Assembly: GCF_003696285.1 (NCBI RefSeq)
Contig: NZ_RFFL01000007.1
Coordinates: 124,001 to 188,000, forward strand
Direction: 5' to 3'
DNA length: 64,000 nt
Origin: Stutzerimonas nitrititolerans
GTDB lineage: Bacteria; Pseudomonadota; Gammaproteobacteria; Pseudomonadales; Pseudomonadaceae
The notes below the pieces were generated by a model, which ran no database searches, had not been told where the DNA came from, and saw only the letters and a list, made by a program, of their open reading frames with translations. Positions 7,965-16,483 of this stretch are shown piece after piece. Made by a program: the position numbers and the translations under genes. The first letter of the stretch is position 1. Every line of letters starts with the position of its first letter.

Positions 7965-8795
7965 ATGACCGGCCATCCATCCGCCCTCACCGGCGTGGAC
8001 ACACATGCTCACATCTTTCGCCAGGACCTGCCGATGGTCCCGAACCGTCGCTACAGCCCGGATTACGATGCACCGGTGGAGCGGTACCTCGAGCATCTCG
8101 ATCGCCACGGCCTGTCCCACGGCGTGCTGATCCAGCCGAGCTTCCTCGGCACCGACAACAGCTTCATGCTGGATGCGCTGCGTCGCTATCCGCAGCGTTT
8201 GCGTGCCGTTGCGGTGGTCGACGCGGAGGTCAGCGAGAACCAGCTGGATGAGCTGGCCGAGGCCGGCGTGGTCGGCATCCGCCTGAACCTCATCGGCAAG
8301 TCACTGGCCAACTACAGTGGCCCGGCCTGGACCGCCCTGTTCGAGCGACTGGCCCTTCGCGGCTGGCAGGTGGAGATCCAGCGTGGTATCGAGGACGTGG
8401 CGTCTATCGTGCCGGCCATCCTGGCCTGCGGCGTCCACGTGGTGATCGACCATTTCGGGCTGCCGACTGGCGGCATCGACACTGGTAAACCCAGCCACCA
8501 GGCGTTTCTGGAGTTGCTGAGCGACGAGCGCGTATGGCTCAAGTTGTCTGCCGCGTACCGCAGCCAATCCGACCTGGCCCAGGCGGCGCAGGTGCTGGCG
8601 CAGGTACGCGAGGCCAGCGGTGGCATCGGGCGCTTCCTCTGGGGCAGCGACTGGCCTAATACGCAGTTCGAGGACCAGACCGATTACGACCGGCAGGTTG
8701 CATTCATCGAGGCGTTGCTGCCGGACGCGGACGAACGCGCCCAGGTGCTGACGGATAACCCGGCGAAGCTGTTCGGCTTCGGCGTCAACCGCTAA
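7965..8795 (+). CDS. TIM-barrel amidohydrolase, LigI-like family
   Basis: A 276-residue amidohydrolase-2/COG3618-type enzyme. The metal-site motif DTHAHIF is at residues 12-18, the central HVVIDHFGLP matches the family and FLWGSDWPNTQFED carries the usual catalytic Asp. The best known member, LigI, hydrolyses 2-pyrone-4,6-dicarboxylate in aromatic breakdown; related enzymes open lactones. The start at 7965 is chosen because the sequence before it is the promoter region. The downstream dicarboxylate-type carrier suggests an acidic lactone or carboxylate substrate. Confidence 0.82.
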   Translation: MTGHPSALTGVDTHAHIFRQDLPMVPNRRYSPDYDAPVERYLEHLDRHGLSHGVLIQPSFLGTDNSFMLDALRRYPQRLRAVAVVDAEVSENQLDELAEAGVVGIRLNLIGKSLANYSGPAWTALFERLALRGWQVEIQRGIEDVASIVPAILACGVHVVIDHFGLPTGGIDTGKPSHQAFLELLSDERVWLKLSAAYRSQSDLAQAAQVLAQVREASGGIGRFLWGSDWPNTQFEDQTDYDRQVAFIEALLPDADERAQVLTDNPAKLFGFGVNR

Positions 8796-8823
8796 ACGAT
8801 CCATAACAACAGGACACTTCCAC

Positions 8824-10125
8824 ATGATGAGCCTGCTCGTTGTCGCGGCTATCGTCGTCGCCGTCGCCCTCGGCTACAAGACCAAGATCAACATCGGTCT
8901 GTTCGCCATTGCCTTCGCCTACCTGATCGGCTGTTTCGGGATGGGCCTCAGCCCTTCCGAAGTCATCAGCCTGTGGCCGCTGAAGATTTTCTTCATCATC
9001 TTCTCGGTCTGCCTGTTCTACAGCTTCGCCACGGTCAACGGCACCCTGGAGAAACTCGCCGAGCATCTGATCTATCAATGCCGCACGGTGCCGCAATTGC
9101 TGCCGTTCGCGGTGTTCTTCACCGCAACGGTCATTTCGGCGATGGGCGCGGGGTATTACACGGTGCTGGCGTTCATGGCGCCGATCACCCTGCTGCTCTG
9201 CGAGCGCACCGGCATGAGCCTGATCACCGGCGGGATGGCGGTCAACTACGGTGCCTTGAGTGGCGCCAACTTCGTTTCGAGCCAGAGCGGCATCATCTTC
9301 CGCGGCCTGATGGCGAACGCCGGCATCCCGGAAAACGAGGCCTTCATCAATGCCGCGGGCATCTTCGTCAGTACGCTGATCATTCCGCTGCTGGTGATCT
9401 CCGTGCTGGTGTTCATGACCGGGCATGGCAAGGCGATGAAGGCCTCGGCCTACGTTGCGACCGAGCCGACGCCGCTCAACCGCGAGCAGAAGATGACGCT
9501 GTGGCTGACGCTGGCGATGATGACCATCGTGCTGGCGGCGCCGATCGCCAGCATCGCCCTGCCGGACAACGCGACGGTCGGCTTCATCAACTCGAAGATG
9601 GACATCGGCCTGATCGCCAGCCTGTTCTCGGTCATCGCGCTGCTGCTGAAGCTGGGCGACGAGCGCAAGGCCATGGCCTCGGTGCCCTGGGCCACGCTGA
9701 TCATGATCTGCGGTGTCGGCATGCTCATCTCGGTGGCCATCAAGGCGGGCACCATCGACATCCTGGCGTCGTGGATCGGCAACAGCATCCCGCCGATCCT
9801 GGTGCCGATCGTCTTCGGCGTGGTGGCGGCGTTCATGTCGCTGTTCTCCAGCACGCTGGGGGTGGTCACGCCGGCCCTGTTCCCGATGGTGCCGCCGATC
9901 GCCTCGGCGCTGGGGATTGACCCGATGATCCTGTTCATCGCCATCGTCGTCGGCGCCCAGGCCACCTCGATCTCGCCGTTCTCCTCGGGCGGCAGCCTGA
10001 TCCTCGGCTCGTGCCCCACGGAGCAGAGCCGCACCTCGCTCTTCCCGCAGCTGCTGTTCCGCGCGGCGCCGCTGGGTTTCGTCGCGGCGCTGATCTTCAA
10101 CGCGCTGCTGACGTTCGTCTACTGA
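8824..10125 (+). CDS. MatC-family dicarboxylate carrier
   Basis: A 433-residue inner-membrane protein with about 12 hydrophobic helices. It resembles the malonate/dicarboxylate carrier MatC, especially the N-terminal block [16 protein letters not shown]. The segments [16 protein letters not shown] and [18 protein letters not shown] look like the paired re-entrant hairpins of the ion-transporter superfamily. It follows the amidohydrolase by 28 bp, so the two are probably cotranscribed. It should import the compound that the amidohydrolase acts on. Confidence 0.82.
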   Translation: MMSLLVVAAIVVAVALGYKTKINIGLFAIAFAYLIGCFGMGLSPSEVISLWPLKIFFIIFSVCLFYSFATVNGTLEKLAEHLIYQCRTVPQLLPFAVFFTATVISAMGAGYYTVLAFMAPITLLLCERTGMSLITGGMAVNYGALSGANFVSSQSGIIFRGLMANAGIPENEAFINAAGIFVSTLIIPLLVISVLVFMTGHGKAMKASAYVATEPTPLNREQKMTLWLTLAMMTIVLAAPIASIALPDNATVGFINSKMDIGLIASLFSVIALLLKLGDERKAMASVPWATLIMICGVGMLISVAIKAGTIDILASWIGNSIPPILVPIVFGVVAAFMSLFSSTLGVVTPALFPMVPPIASALGIDPMILFIAIVVGAQATSISPFSSGGSLILGSCPTEQSRTSLFPQLLFRAAPLGFVAALIFNALLTFVY

Positions 10126-10183
10126 GCCAGCGTCAGGCCGAGGGAGGCACAAGGAACCCATCCATGTTCAGGAGAACAATCGA

Positions 10184-12106
10184 ATGAAGAACTGGTTCGC
10201 CGACCTCGGCATGACCCGGAAGCTGGCGATCGGCTTCGGCTCGGTGCTGTTGCTGACGGCTGTGCTGGCGGCCTCCGGCTGGCTCAGCCTGGGCAGCGTG
10301 ACGCAGCGCAGCGCCCTGATGGAGCAGATCGCTTCGCTGAACGCCGCGCTGAGCGACCTGCGGGTCACGCGCCTGCAGTACATGCTCGCCAACGGCGATG
10401 CGAAGTCGGCCGAGGCCGTCAACCAGGCTCTGGAGCGCTTTGCGACCCGCCTCGATGAGGTCTCGCCGAGCTTCACCGACCCGGAAGACACGGCGCTTCT
10501 GCAAAAGCAGCGCGAGCAGATCCAGCACTACCGCGCATCGCTGAACAGGATGCGCGACGCCTATGTCACCGGCAACGCGGCCCGTGCGGACATGGGCAAG
10601 CACGCCGCGCTGGCCAGCGAGCCGATCGCCGCCATGGGCAAGGCGGTGGAGCAGTCGTCGATCCATGCGGACAATCGCTACGCGGGCCTCGAGGCGATTG
10701 CCGACCTGCGCATGAACTGGCAACTGGTGCGCTATCAGATGCGCGGCTACAACATCACCCCCACCGCCGAGGTCGCGGCCCAGGTCGAGCAGCAGATCGG
10801 CCTGGCCCGGCAGTCGGCCGCACGCCTGAAGACGGTACTCGGGAACGGCGTTTCCACTCAGGTGGCCGTCACCGAGCAGGCGCTCGACGGCTATCTCGTA
10901 GCGCTCGAGGCCGTGGTCGCCCAGACCGAAGCGATCGCCGCCGCCCGCGAGGAAATGGAGCGCGAGACCAACGAGATCAACCGCCTCGGCCAGGCCCTGA
11001 CCCAGGCCCAGACCGCCCGACTCGAGCACGACACCGCCAAAGCCCGGATCACCCAGCTCACGGTGGCGGTGCTGGCCCTGCTCATCGGCCTGCTGGCCGC
11101 CTGGCTGATCACCCGGCAGATCACCCGCCCTCTGGCGGATACCCTGGTGGTCGTCAGGAACATCGCCGCCGGCGATCTGACCGACCAGCGCCGCATCCAG
11201 CGCAAGGATGAAATCGGTGCGCTGCAGCAGGGCGTGATGGGCATGGCGGCGACCCTGCGCGAGCTCATCGGCGGTATCCGCGACAGCGTCACGCAGATGG
11301 CCAGCGCCGCCGAGCAGCTGTCGGCAGTCACCGAGCAAACCAGCGCCGGCATGAACGGCCAGAAGGTCGAGACCGACCAGGTCGCAACGGCCATGCACGA
11401 GATGTCCGCCACGGTGCAGGAAGTGGCGCGCAACGCCGAGGATGCCTCGCAAGCCGCCAGCGCGGCGGATCGCGAAGCACGCGCGGGCGACGCGGTGGTT
11501 TCCGAGGCGGTCAGCCAGATCAAACGATTGTCCGAGGAGATGCTCCGCTCGACCGAAGCCATGGCCCGGCTGGAGTCCGAAAGCAACCGGATCGGCAGCG
11601 TCATGGACGTGATCAAGACGGTCGCCGAGCAGACCAACCTGCTCGCGCTCAACGCGGCCATCGAGGCGGCGCGCGCCGGTGAAGCGGGACGTGGCTTCGC
11701 GGTGGTGGCCGACGAGGTACGCGGCCTGGCTCAGCGGACGCAGAAATCGACCGAAGAGATCGAGCAATTGGTCGCCGCCCTGCAACAGGGCACGCAACAG
11801 GTCGCCGTCGCTATGCAGAACAGCCACGAACTGACCGAAAGCAGCGTCGAGCTCACCCGCAAGGCCGGGCTGGCGCTCAACGACATCACCGCCAAGGTCT
11901 CGAACATCCAGGCCATGAACCAGCAGATCGCCACCGCCGCCGAAGAGCAGAGCGCCGTGGCCGAGGAGATCAGCCGCAGCGTGGTGAATGTGCGCGACAT
12001 CTCCGAACAGACCGCAACGGCCAGCGACGAAACCGCCGCATCGAGTATCGAGCTGGCTCGCCTCGGCAACGAGCTGCAGGCGCTGGTCAGCCGCTTCCGC
12101 GTGTAG
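10184..12106 (+). CDS. methyl-accepting chemotaxis protein, probable HBM-type sensor
   Basis: A 640-residue chemoreceptor. TM1 is at about residues 14-37, an all-helical periplasmic sensor of about 245 residues follows, and TM2 is at about 285-308 ([16 protein letters not shown]). A HAMP domain is next, and the signalling tip is [20 protein letters not shown]. The sensor length and helical make-up fit the helical bimodular domain of McpS and PcaY, which bind carboxylates or aromatic acids. It lies 58 bp after the carrier gene in the same direction, so it probably senses the transported compound. Confidence 0.9.
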   Translation: MKNWFADLGMTRKLAIGFGSVLLLTAVLAASGWLSLGSVTQRSALMEQIASLNAALSDLRVTRLQYMLANGDAKSAEAVNQALERFATRLDEVSPSFTDPEDTALLQKQREQIQHYRASLNRMRDAYVTGNAARADMGKHAALASEPIAAMGKAVEQSSIHADNRYAGLEAIADLRMNWQLVRYQMRGYNITPTAEVAAQVEQQIGLARQSAARLKTVLGNGVSTQVAVTEQALDGYLVALEAVVAQTEAIAAAREEMERETNEINRLGQALTQAQTARLEHDTAKARITQLTVAVLALLIGLLAAWLITRQITRPLADTLVVVRNIAAGDLTDQRRIQRKDEIGALQQGVMGMAATLRELIGGIRDSVTQMASAAEQLSAVTEQTSAGMNGQKVETDQVATAMHEMSATVQEVARNAEDASQAASAADREARAGDAVVSEAVSQIKRLSEEMLRSTEAMARLESESNRIGSVMDVIKTVAEQTNLLALNAAIEAARAGEAGRGFAVVADEVRGLAQRTQKSTEEIEQLVAALQQGTQQVAVAMQNSHELTESSVELTRKAGLALNDITAKVSNIQAMNQQIATAAEEQSAVAEEISRSVVNVRDISEQTATASDETAASSIELARLGNELQALVSRFRV

Positions 12107-12124
12107 GAAGTAGCACGCGCTCAT

Positions 12125-12152
12125 CGCTCACCATGCATCGCCGTGGTGAGCG
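12125..12152. terminator. hairpin downstream of the chemoreceptor
   Basis: CGCTCACC and GGTGAGCG form a perfect 8-bp stem. There is no T-tract, so termination is uncertain. Confidence 0.35.
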
Positions 12153-12312
12153 AGCGTCGGCACTGCGCACCAATGCGACGGCGGAACGAGGTGGCGCGAT
12201 GGGTAAAGTCGGGCAAATAAACGGCTCGGCACTCAATGCCTGCCCACGCGTGAGCTAGTCTGGAGCGACCGACTCAACGGAACGGCACGTTCCCACGCTC
12301 TTGAGGTGCACA

Positions 12313-12705
12313 ATGACCATCGCCGAAGGCTGCATTCTGGTTGCCTGCCTGCTTCCCATCGCCTGCGCCTGGATCGCCAAGTCGAAAGGCTTCGGCAAGC
12401 CGCGCCGTGACGGCGGCTTCGATAACCACAGCCCGCGCCAGTGGCTGGCCAGCCTGCAAGGGTGGCAGGCGCGCGCGAACGCCGCTCAGTTGAACAGCTT
12501 CGAAACACTGCCGATCTTCATCGCCGGCGTTCTCGTCGCCGAGCACCAGCAAGCCTCACAGCCGCTGCTCGACGCTCTGGCCATGGCCTTCGTCGCCGCA
12601 AGGGCCGGATACATCGGCGCCTATCTCGCCGACTGGGCCAATACGAGGTCGATTCTCTGGACGCTGGGGCTCGCGTGCTGCATCGCGATGTTTTTCATCG
12701 GCTAA
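12313..12705 (+). CDS. MAPEG-family membrane protein
   Basis: A 130-residue protein with about four hydrophobic helices. The signature around NSPRQWLASLQGWQARANAA (residues 38-57, starting NHSPRQ here) and NSFETLPIFIAGVLVA is typical of bacterial MAPEG proteins, related to microsomal glutathione transferases. The start at 12313 gives the standard family N-terminus; ATG lies after AGGTGCACA. The function in bacteria is poorly known, possibly glutathione-linked detoxification in the membrane. Confidence 0.83.
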   Translation: MTIAEGCILVACLLPIACAWIAKSKGFGKPRRDGGFDNHSPRQWLASLQGWQARANAAQLNSFETLPIFIAGVLVAEHQQASQPLLDALAMAFVAARAGYIGAYLADWANTRSILWTLGLACCIAMFFIG

Positions 12706-12746
12706 CCCGCCAGGACTGGCATCCAGCCCGGGCGCCCCGCACCGCG

Positions 12747-12878
12747 CTACGCGCCAGGCTTCAACGCAAGCAGCACGAAGCCACAGATGATCCCTGCCAG
12801 CGCAATCAGCCAGCCAATCCGGTGCGCACGGTTCTTTTCGGCCTGGCGAACCGGGTCCACGGGCTTCTTCTTTCTCAC
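12747..12878 (-). CDS. small single-span membrane protein
   Basis: A 43-codon frame starting with GTG. The N-terminus is basic (RKKKPVDPVRQAEKNRAHR) and a clear hydrophobic helix follows (IGWLIALAGIICGFVLLAL), then a short tail. GGCAGGTGAG lies upstream as a weak ribosome site. It is convergent with the MAPEG gene. I do not recognise it. The topology looks real, but another frame over the same DNA also has a hydrophobic stretch, so confidence is limited. Confidence 0.45.
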   Translation of the reverse strand: MRKKKPVDPVRQAEKNRAHRIGWLIALAGIICGFVLLALKPGA

Positions 12879-13080
12879 GACTCACCTGCCTTCGATTGGA
12901 ACGGAACGCATGCACGGCACCTGCTACCGCATGCCGGGCGGCATCCTGCTTCATGGGAGCAAAAAGGGAAAGGGCCTGAACGTTGGCGATCACCAGGATG
13001 CCGATGAACAGAGCGCCGAACGCTGGCCAGGCGCGCAGGCGAACCAGTACGCTTCAATCCCTTCCCGGTGATCGTCCCCC

Positions 13081-13734
13081 ATGAACGCCCAGCAATCGTT
13101 TCTGGTCCGCTATCCATCCGCCAGCCTGTTGTTCATCCAGCTGCTGGGCATCCTGCTCTATCCCTTTCTGGAGGAGCTGTCCCGCGGGCGGGCGGTCATG
13201 GGCGCGTTCGGCATCGTAGTGCTGGTGGCGGCCCTGCGGATGGTGCGGCGCAGCCCGACGATCCATTGGATAGCCCTCACCCTGGCGGGATGCATCCTGG
13301 CGCTGACCATCATCGGCGAAGTGCGCAGCGACCCTGTGCTGAGGCTGACACTGGCAGCGCTGGAGGCGGCCTTCTACTTCTACGCCGCCGCCAGCCTGAT
13401 CGCCTACATGATGGAGGACCAGCGCGCCACCACCGACGAACTGTTCGCCGTCGGCGCGACCTTCACCCTGCTGGCCTGGGCCTTCGCTTACAGCTTCGTC
13501 GTCTGCCAACTCCTGATACCAGGCAGCTTCACCGCATTGCATGAGCCCGATGCGCCACGCACCTGGCTGGAGCTGCTGTTTCTGAGTTTCACCATCCTCT
13601 CCGGCGTTGGCATTGGCGACATCCTGCCGGTTACGCCGATGGCGCGTGCCTTGGTGATGCTCGAGCAGTTCGCTGGCGTGATGTACATCGCCCTGGTGGT
13701 TTCGCGGCTGATCGGGCTGACGATTCGGCGTTGA
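13081..13734 (+). CDS. membrane protein with potassium-channel-like pore motif
   Basis: A 217-residue protein with about six hydrophobic helices. The C-terminal segment FLSFTILSGVGIGDILPVTP is shaped like an ion-channel pore helix and filter followed by a last helix (LVMLEQFAGVMYIALVVSRL). The usual T-V-G-Y-G-D filter reads S-G-V-G-I-G-D here. It stands alone between the small gene and terC. A cation channel is likely by family, but selectivity cannot be stated. Confidence 0.72.
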   Translation: MNAQQSFLVRYPSASLLFIQLLGILLYPFLEELSRGRAVMGAFGIVVLVAALRMVRRSPTIHWIALTLAGCILALTIIGEVRSDPVLRLTLAALEAAFYFYAAASLIAYMMEDQRATTDELFAVGATFTLLAWAFAYSFVVCQLLIPGSFTALHEPDAPRTWLELLFLSFTILSGVGIGDILPVTPMARALVMLEQFAGVMYIALVVSRLIGLTIRR

Positions 13735-13739
13735 TGCCT

Positions 13740-13775
13740 CGGTGGAAAATCGCTGCGCGAGTTTTCCACCCTACG
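13740..13775. repeat. REP family A copy
   Basis: CGGTGGAAAAT...GTTTTCCACCCTACG between convergent genes. Confidence 0.65.
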
Positions 13776-13793
13776 GTCGCACGGCTTTCATCG

Positions 13794-14777
13794 CTAACCA
13801 TCGACCCTGGCGCACGTCCTGAGCAGCGACAGCAGCACGCCGCCGGCCAGCACGCCGAGCGTCACGCTGAGCGACAGCAGCGCCGGTACCTTGATGAAGC
13901 CATGCAGGAAGATCTTGCCGCCGATGAAGATCAGCACGATCGCGAGCGCGTACTTCAGGTACACGAAGCGGTGCATCAGCGCTGCGAGCGCGAAGTAGAG
14001 CGCGCGCAGGCCGAGGATGGCGAAGATGTTCGAGGTGTAGACGATGAACGGATCCTGGGTGATGGCGAACACGGCCGGCACGCTGTCCACGGCGAACACC
14101 AGGTCCGCCAGTTCGATCAGCACGAGCGCCAGCAGCAGCGGCGTGGCGTAAAGCAGCGTCTTGCCGCTGGCCTTGTCGTGCAGGCGTACCAGGAAATGCC
14201 CTTCGTGAAGCTCGTCAGTCACGCGGATGTGCCGGCGCAGGAACACCAGCAGGCGATTCTGTGAAAGGTCCGGGTGCTCTTCATGGTCCTTGCTCAGCAG
14301 CATCTTGACGCCGGTGAACAGCAGGAACGCGCCGAACACGTAGAGAATCCAGTCGAACTGCTGCACCAGGGCCGTGCCCAGGCCGATCATGATGGCACGC
14401 AGCACGATCACCCCGAGGATGCCCCAGAACAGGACGCGGTGCTGATATTTGCGGGGGATGCCGAAGAAGCCGAGGATCATCGCCATGACGAACACGTTGT
14501 CCATCGACAACGATTGCTCGACCAGGAAACCGGTGTAGAACTCCAGCGCCTTGGTCGCGCCGAGCTGCCACCAGACCCACCCGCCGAACGCCATGCCGAC
14601 GCTGAAATAGCCGCTGTACAGCAGCAGGCTTTCGCGCATCTCGATTTCGTGCTGGTCGCGGTGCAGCACGCCGAGATCGAAGACCAGCAGCGCGAGCACG
14701 ATGGCCAGGAATGCCAGCCAGAACCAGTAGGGTGTACCGAGGAACGGGGTCGCCAAAAACGCATGCAGAGCTGTCAT
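13794..14777 (-). CDS. TerC/Alx-family integral membrane protein
   Basis: A 327-residue protein with about nine hydrophobic helices. The acidic family motifs FDLGVLHRD, EQSLSMDNVFVMAMILGFF and LVLIELADLVFAVDSVPAVF are all present. Relatives include E. coli Alx, linked to manganese export, and TerC, linked to tellurite resistance and metalation of exported proteins. The leader (14778-14870) contains a perfect hairpin at 14835-14853, but I could not match it to the manganese riboswitch of alx. Confidence 0.88.
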   Translation of the reverse strand: MTALHAFLATPFLGTPYWFWLAFLAIVLALLVFDLGVLHRDQHEIEMRESLLLYSGYFSVGMAFGGWVWWQLGATKALEFYTGFLVEQSLSMDNVFVMAMILGFFGIPRKYQHRVLFWGILGVIVLRAIMIGLGTALVQQFDWILYVFGAFLLFTGVKMLLSKDHEEHPDLSQNRLLVFLRRHIRVTDELHEGHFLVRLHDKASGKTLLYATPLLLALVLIELADLVFAVDSVPAVFAITQDPFIVYTSNIFAILGLRALYFALAALMHRFVYLKYALAIVLIFIGGKIFLHGFIKVPALLSLSVTLGVLAGGVLLSLLRTCARVDG

Positions 14778-14798
14778 GAGCCCTCCCTGTATGTCTGC

Positions 14799-14853
14799 CT
14801 AAGTCAAGAAATCAACTTAGTGACTCCGACATCACGGTGAGGATTGCTCACCG
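14799..14853 (-). promoter_or_regulatory. terC upstream palindrome and hairpin
   Basis: CTAAGT (14799-14804) and ACTTAG (14815-14820) form an inverted repeat. CGGTGAG (14835-14841) and CTCACCG (14847-14853) form a perfect hairpin. On the minus strand TTGATT/TTGACT boxes overlap the first. These could be an operator and a leader hairpin of terC. Confidence 0.35.
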
Positions 14854-15014
14854 CCAGAGGGGCCCGGCGCCACGTGCGGGCAAGCATAGTTGAAAGAAAT
14901 ATCCGCTGTCACCAGCGAGCGCTTTCGTCTCTTTCGGCAGCTCGAGACGAGCCAGGCTCGGCGGTTCCCCATGGCTTCGGTGGGGGTCGTAGCGACGGCT
15001 GGTGGAGCATTCCG

Positions 15015-15443
15015 TCAGCGGGTCTTCCGGCCGTCCTTGCCCGACGGCTCATCGACCTCGCCCGCCCTGGCGAAGGCCATGATCACCTCGCGGACCACCT
15101 TGCGCTGCTCGACCGGCAACGCCAGGAAGGCATCGATGGCCTCGCGCTCCTGATAGAAGCCCGGGTCCTGCCATTTCGCCCGCTGCTCGCGGATGGCCGA
15201 CACGGCCTGATCACCGAAACGCAGTGCCTGGGGCTCGACCTTCAGCCATTGCGCGATGACCTGAAGCTTGTCCTGCGAGGGAATGGATTTTCCACCCAGC
15301 CAACGTGATACGGCCTGGAAGGTAACCGAGCGTCCCCAATAACGGGAGTTGAACTCCCGTTCAAGAACGGCAGGACGATCAGGGTACCCGGCCGCGAGCA
15401 TGGCCTTGCGCAAGCGCTGGGCAAATTCGGTTTTTTCGTTCAT
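15015..15443 (-). CDS. XRE-type helix-turn-helix regulator
   Basis: A 142-residue protein. The N-terminal 65 residues look like a Cro/CI-type HTH (EFAQRLRKAMLAAGY, then TFQAVSRWLGGKSIPS, DKLQVIAQWLKVEP), and the C-terminal half is helical and charged. It is divergent from the BRO-N gene at 15616 with 172 bp between that hold two inverted repeats. This resembles a repressor/antirepressor pair left from a prophage, but there are no other phage genes around it. Confidence 0.8.
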   Translation of the reverse strand: MNEKTEFAQRLRKAMLAAGYPDRPAVLEREFNSRYWGRSVTFQAVSRWLGGKSIPSQDKLQVIAQWLKVEPQALRFGDQAVSAIREQRAKWQDPGFYQEREAIDAFLALPVEQRKVVREVIMAFARAGEVDEPSGKDGRKTR

Positions 15444-15446
15444 GGA

Positions 15447-15466
15447 GGCGGACGTTAAGTTCCGCC
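15447..15466. promoter_or_regulatory. inverted repeat next to the XRE start
   Basis: GGCGGA and TCCGCC separated by CGTTAAGT, three bases upstream of the XRE start codon. It could be an autoregulatory operator or a translational hairpin. Confidence 0.4.
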
Positions 15467-15499
15467 CTCATGCCTTCTGAACATTCAATTGCATAAACG

Positions 15500-15518
15500 A
15501 TGAAATTTGTGATTTCAT
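15500..15518. promoter_or_regulatory. AT-rich palindrome, candidate XRE operator
   Basis: ATGAAAT-TTGTG-ATTTCAT is a perfect 7-bp inverted repeat with a 5-nt centre, in the shared region between the XRE gene and the BRO-N gene. Confidence 0.5.
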
Positions 15519-15615
15519 TAATAGCCACCTAACGGATCACCGCCCCACCTGGCGTCATTTCTGCCGCAATGTGCTCGGCGAAATGGCGGCAAACTGAAGA
15601 CACGAGGTAATGGAA

Positions 15616-16083
15616 ATGCCTGTCCTTCATCATCTTGCCTTTGAAGGCCACACCCTTCCCGTATTGCACCGTCGAGACGGGATCCTGCTGTTTGAAGGTA
15701 CTCCCCTGGCTCGCCTGCTCGGTTATGCCGATGTCATCGGCGCGCTGCACGCTCATTGCCATTTGGAAGGGTTCGTATTCGGTAACCAGCCACGTCCGAC
15801 CATCTGGATCGATATCCGCAACGTCCATCTCCTGGCACTCCACAGCGAGTCCCCGGTGGCCGAGCGCCTGATGCACTGGATCAGCCACCGGCTGCTGCCG
15901 TACTTCGGCGATCGACGCTCGCAACCGCGCCGCCGTCGGGTCGCTGTGGGGGAGCGGCAGCTGAACGTACTCAACTGGCAGGACGAATGCTGGCTCCGTC
16001 TCGGCGATACCCTGCCGCTCCTCGACGGCGCGGACCAGGCACTGCTGAACGCCCTCGCCGAACTGCGCAGCAGGTGCCACTAG
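15616..16083 (+). CDS. BRO-N domain protein, paralogue of 2519
   Basis: A 155-residue protein. The first 100 residues match the protein at 2519: both have LGYADVI followed by a short LH.HC segment, then a hydrophobic L.L..SP.AE motif and a W....LP.F segment. The start at 15616 is chosen because GAGGTAATGGAA-ATG matches the start context of the paralogue; an ATG two codons earlier is also possible. It is divergent from the XRE regulator. Its leader lacks the P4/C4-like arrangement. The likely role is modulating a repressor, perhaps its neighbour. Confidence 0.8.
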   Translation: MPVLHHLAFEGHTLPVLHRRDGILLFEGTPLARLLGYADVIGALHAHCHLEGFVFGNQPRPTIWIDIRNVHLLALHSESPVAERLMHWISHRLLPYFGDRRSQPRRRRVAVGERQLNVLNWQDECWLRLGDTLPLLDGADQALLNALAELRSRCH

Positions 16084-16125
16084 GCGCCGCCGCTGAACCA
16101 CACACTTCCCTGATTTCGCCGCCGC

Positions 16126-16368
16126 TCAGCGCGGGTTGATCACTCCATCGCGCTCGGCGTTGTCGGTTTCCTGCTGCACGCGCTCGGGGTCGATGATGCC
16201 TTCCTGCCGGTCGATGGGCCGAACGCCCTCGTTGCCGGGCAGATCGTTGATGCCGGGTTCCCGGTCCGGGTTCACATCGGTGCGCCCGGGCGAGAGCGGG
16301 TCCGGCTCGCCGGGCATCGGCGAATCGGGATGTTGTTCCGGGCTCGGGTTCTTGGGGTCGATGGCCAT
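16126..16368 (-). CDS. small hydrophilic Pro/Asp-rich protein
   Basis: An 80-residue protein without Cys or hydrophobic segments. It is rich in Pro, Asp, Glu and Asn, with blocks such as EQHPDSPMPGEPDPLSPG. A GAGGG ribosome site precedes the ATG. It is likely disordered. I recognise no domain; proteins of this kind are often stress-induced, but nothing here proves that. Confidence 0.65.
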   Translation of the reverse strand: MAIDPKNPSPEQHPDSPMPGEPDPLSPGRTDVNPDREPGINDLPGNEGVRPIDRQEGIIDPERVQQETDNAERDGVINPR

Positions 16369-16483
16369 GCTGCATCCCTCTGTGGAAGCGAAGTGTCATT
16401 TACTTCGAGGGGCCGGCAGCCGCGCGCGTTCGGCGGCCCGGCTACCGATCATCCAGTTTTCCGGCTGCAGTCCGTGCCCCACC

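Noticed and set aside
10133-12124. A 663-codon open frame on the minus strand opposite the chemoreceptor
   Set aside because: It is the antisense shadow of a highly conserved MCP gene; its product is His/Gly/Leu-rich without domains.
12880-13078. A hydrophobic minus-strand reading (RAWPAFGALFIGILVIANV region)
   Set aside because: It has no good start codon and a stop immediately upstream; it runs out of frame through the better 43-codon frame.
14778-14900. Manganese (yybP-ykoY) riboswitch before terC
   Set aside because: I looked for the conserved loop sequences and did not find them; only a simple hairpin and a short palindrome are present.
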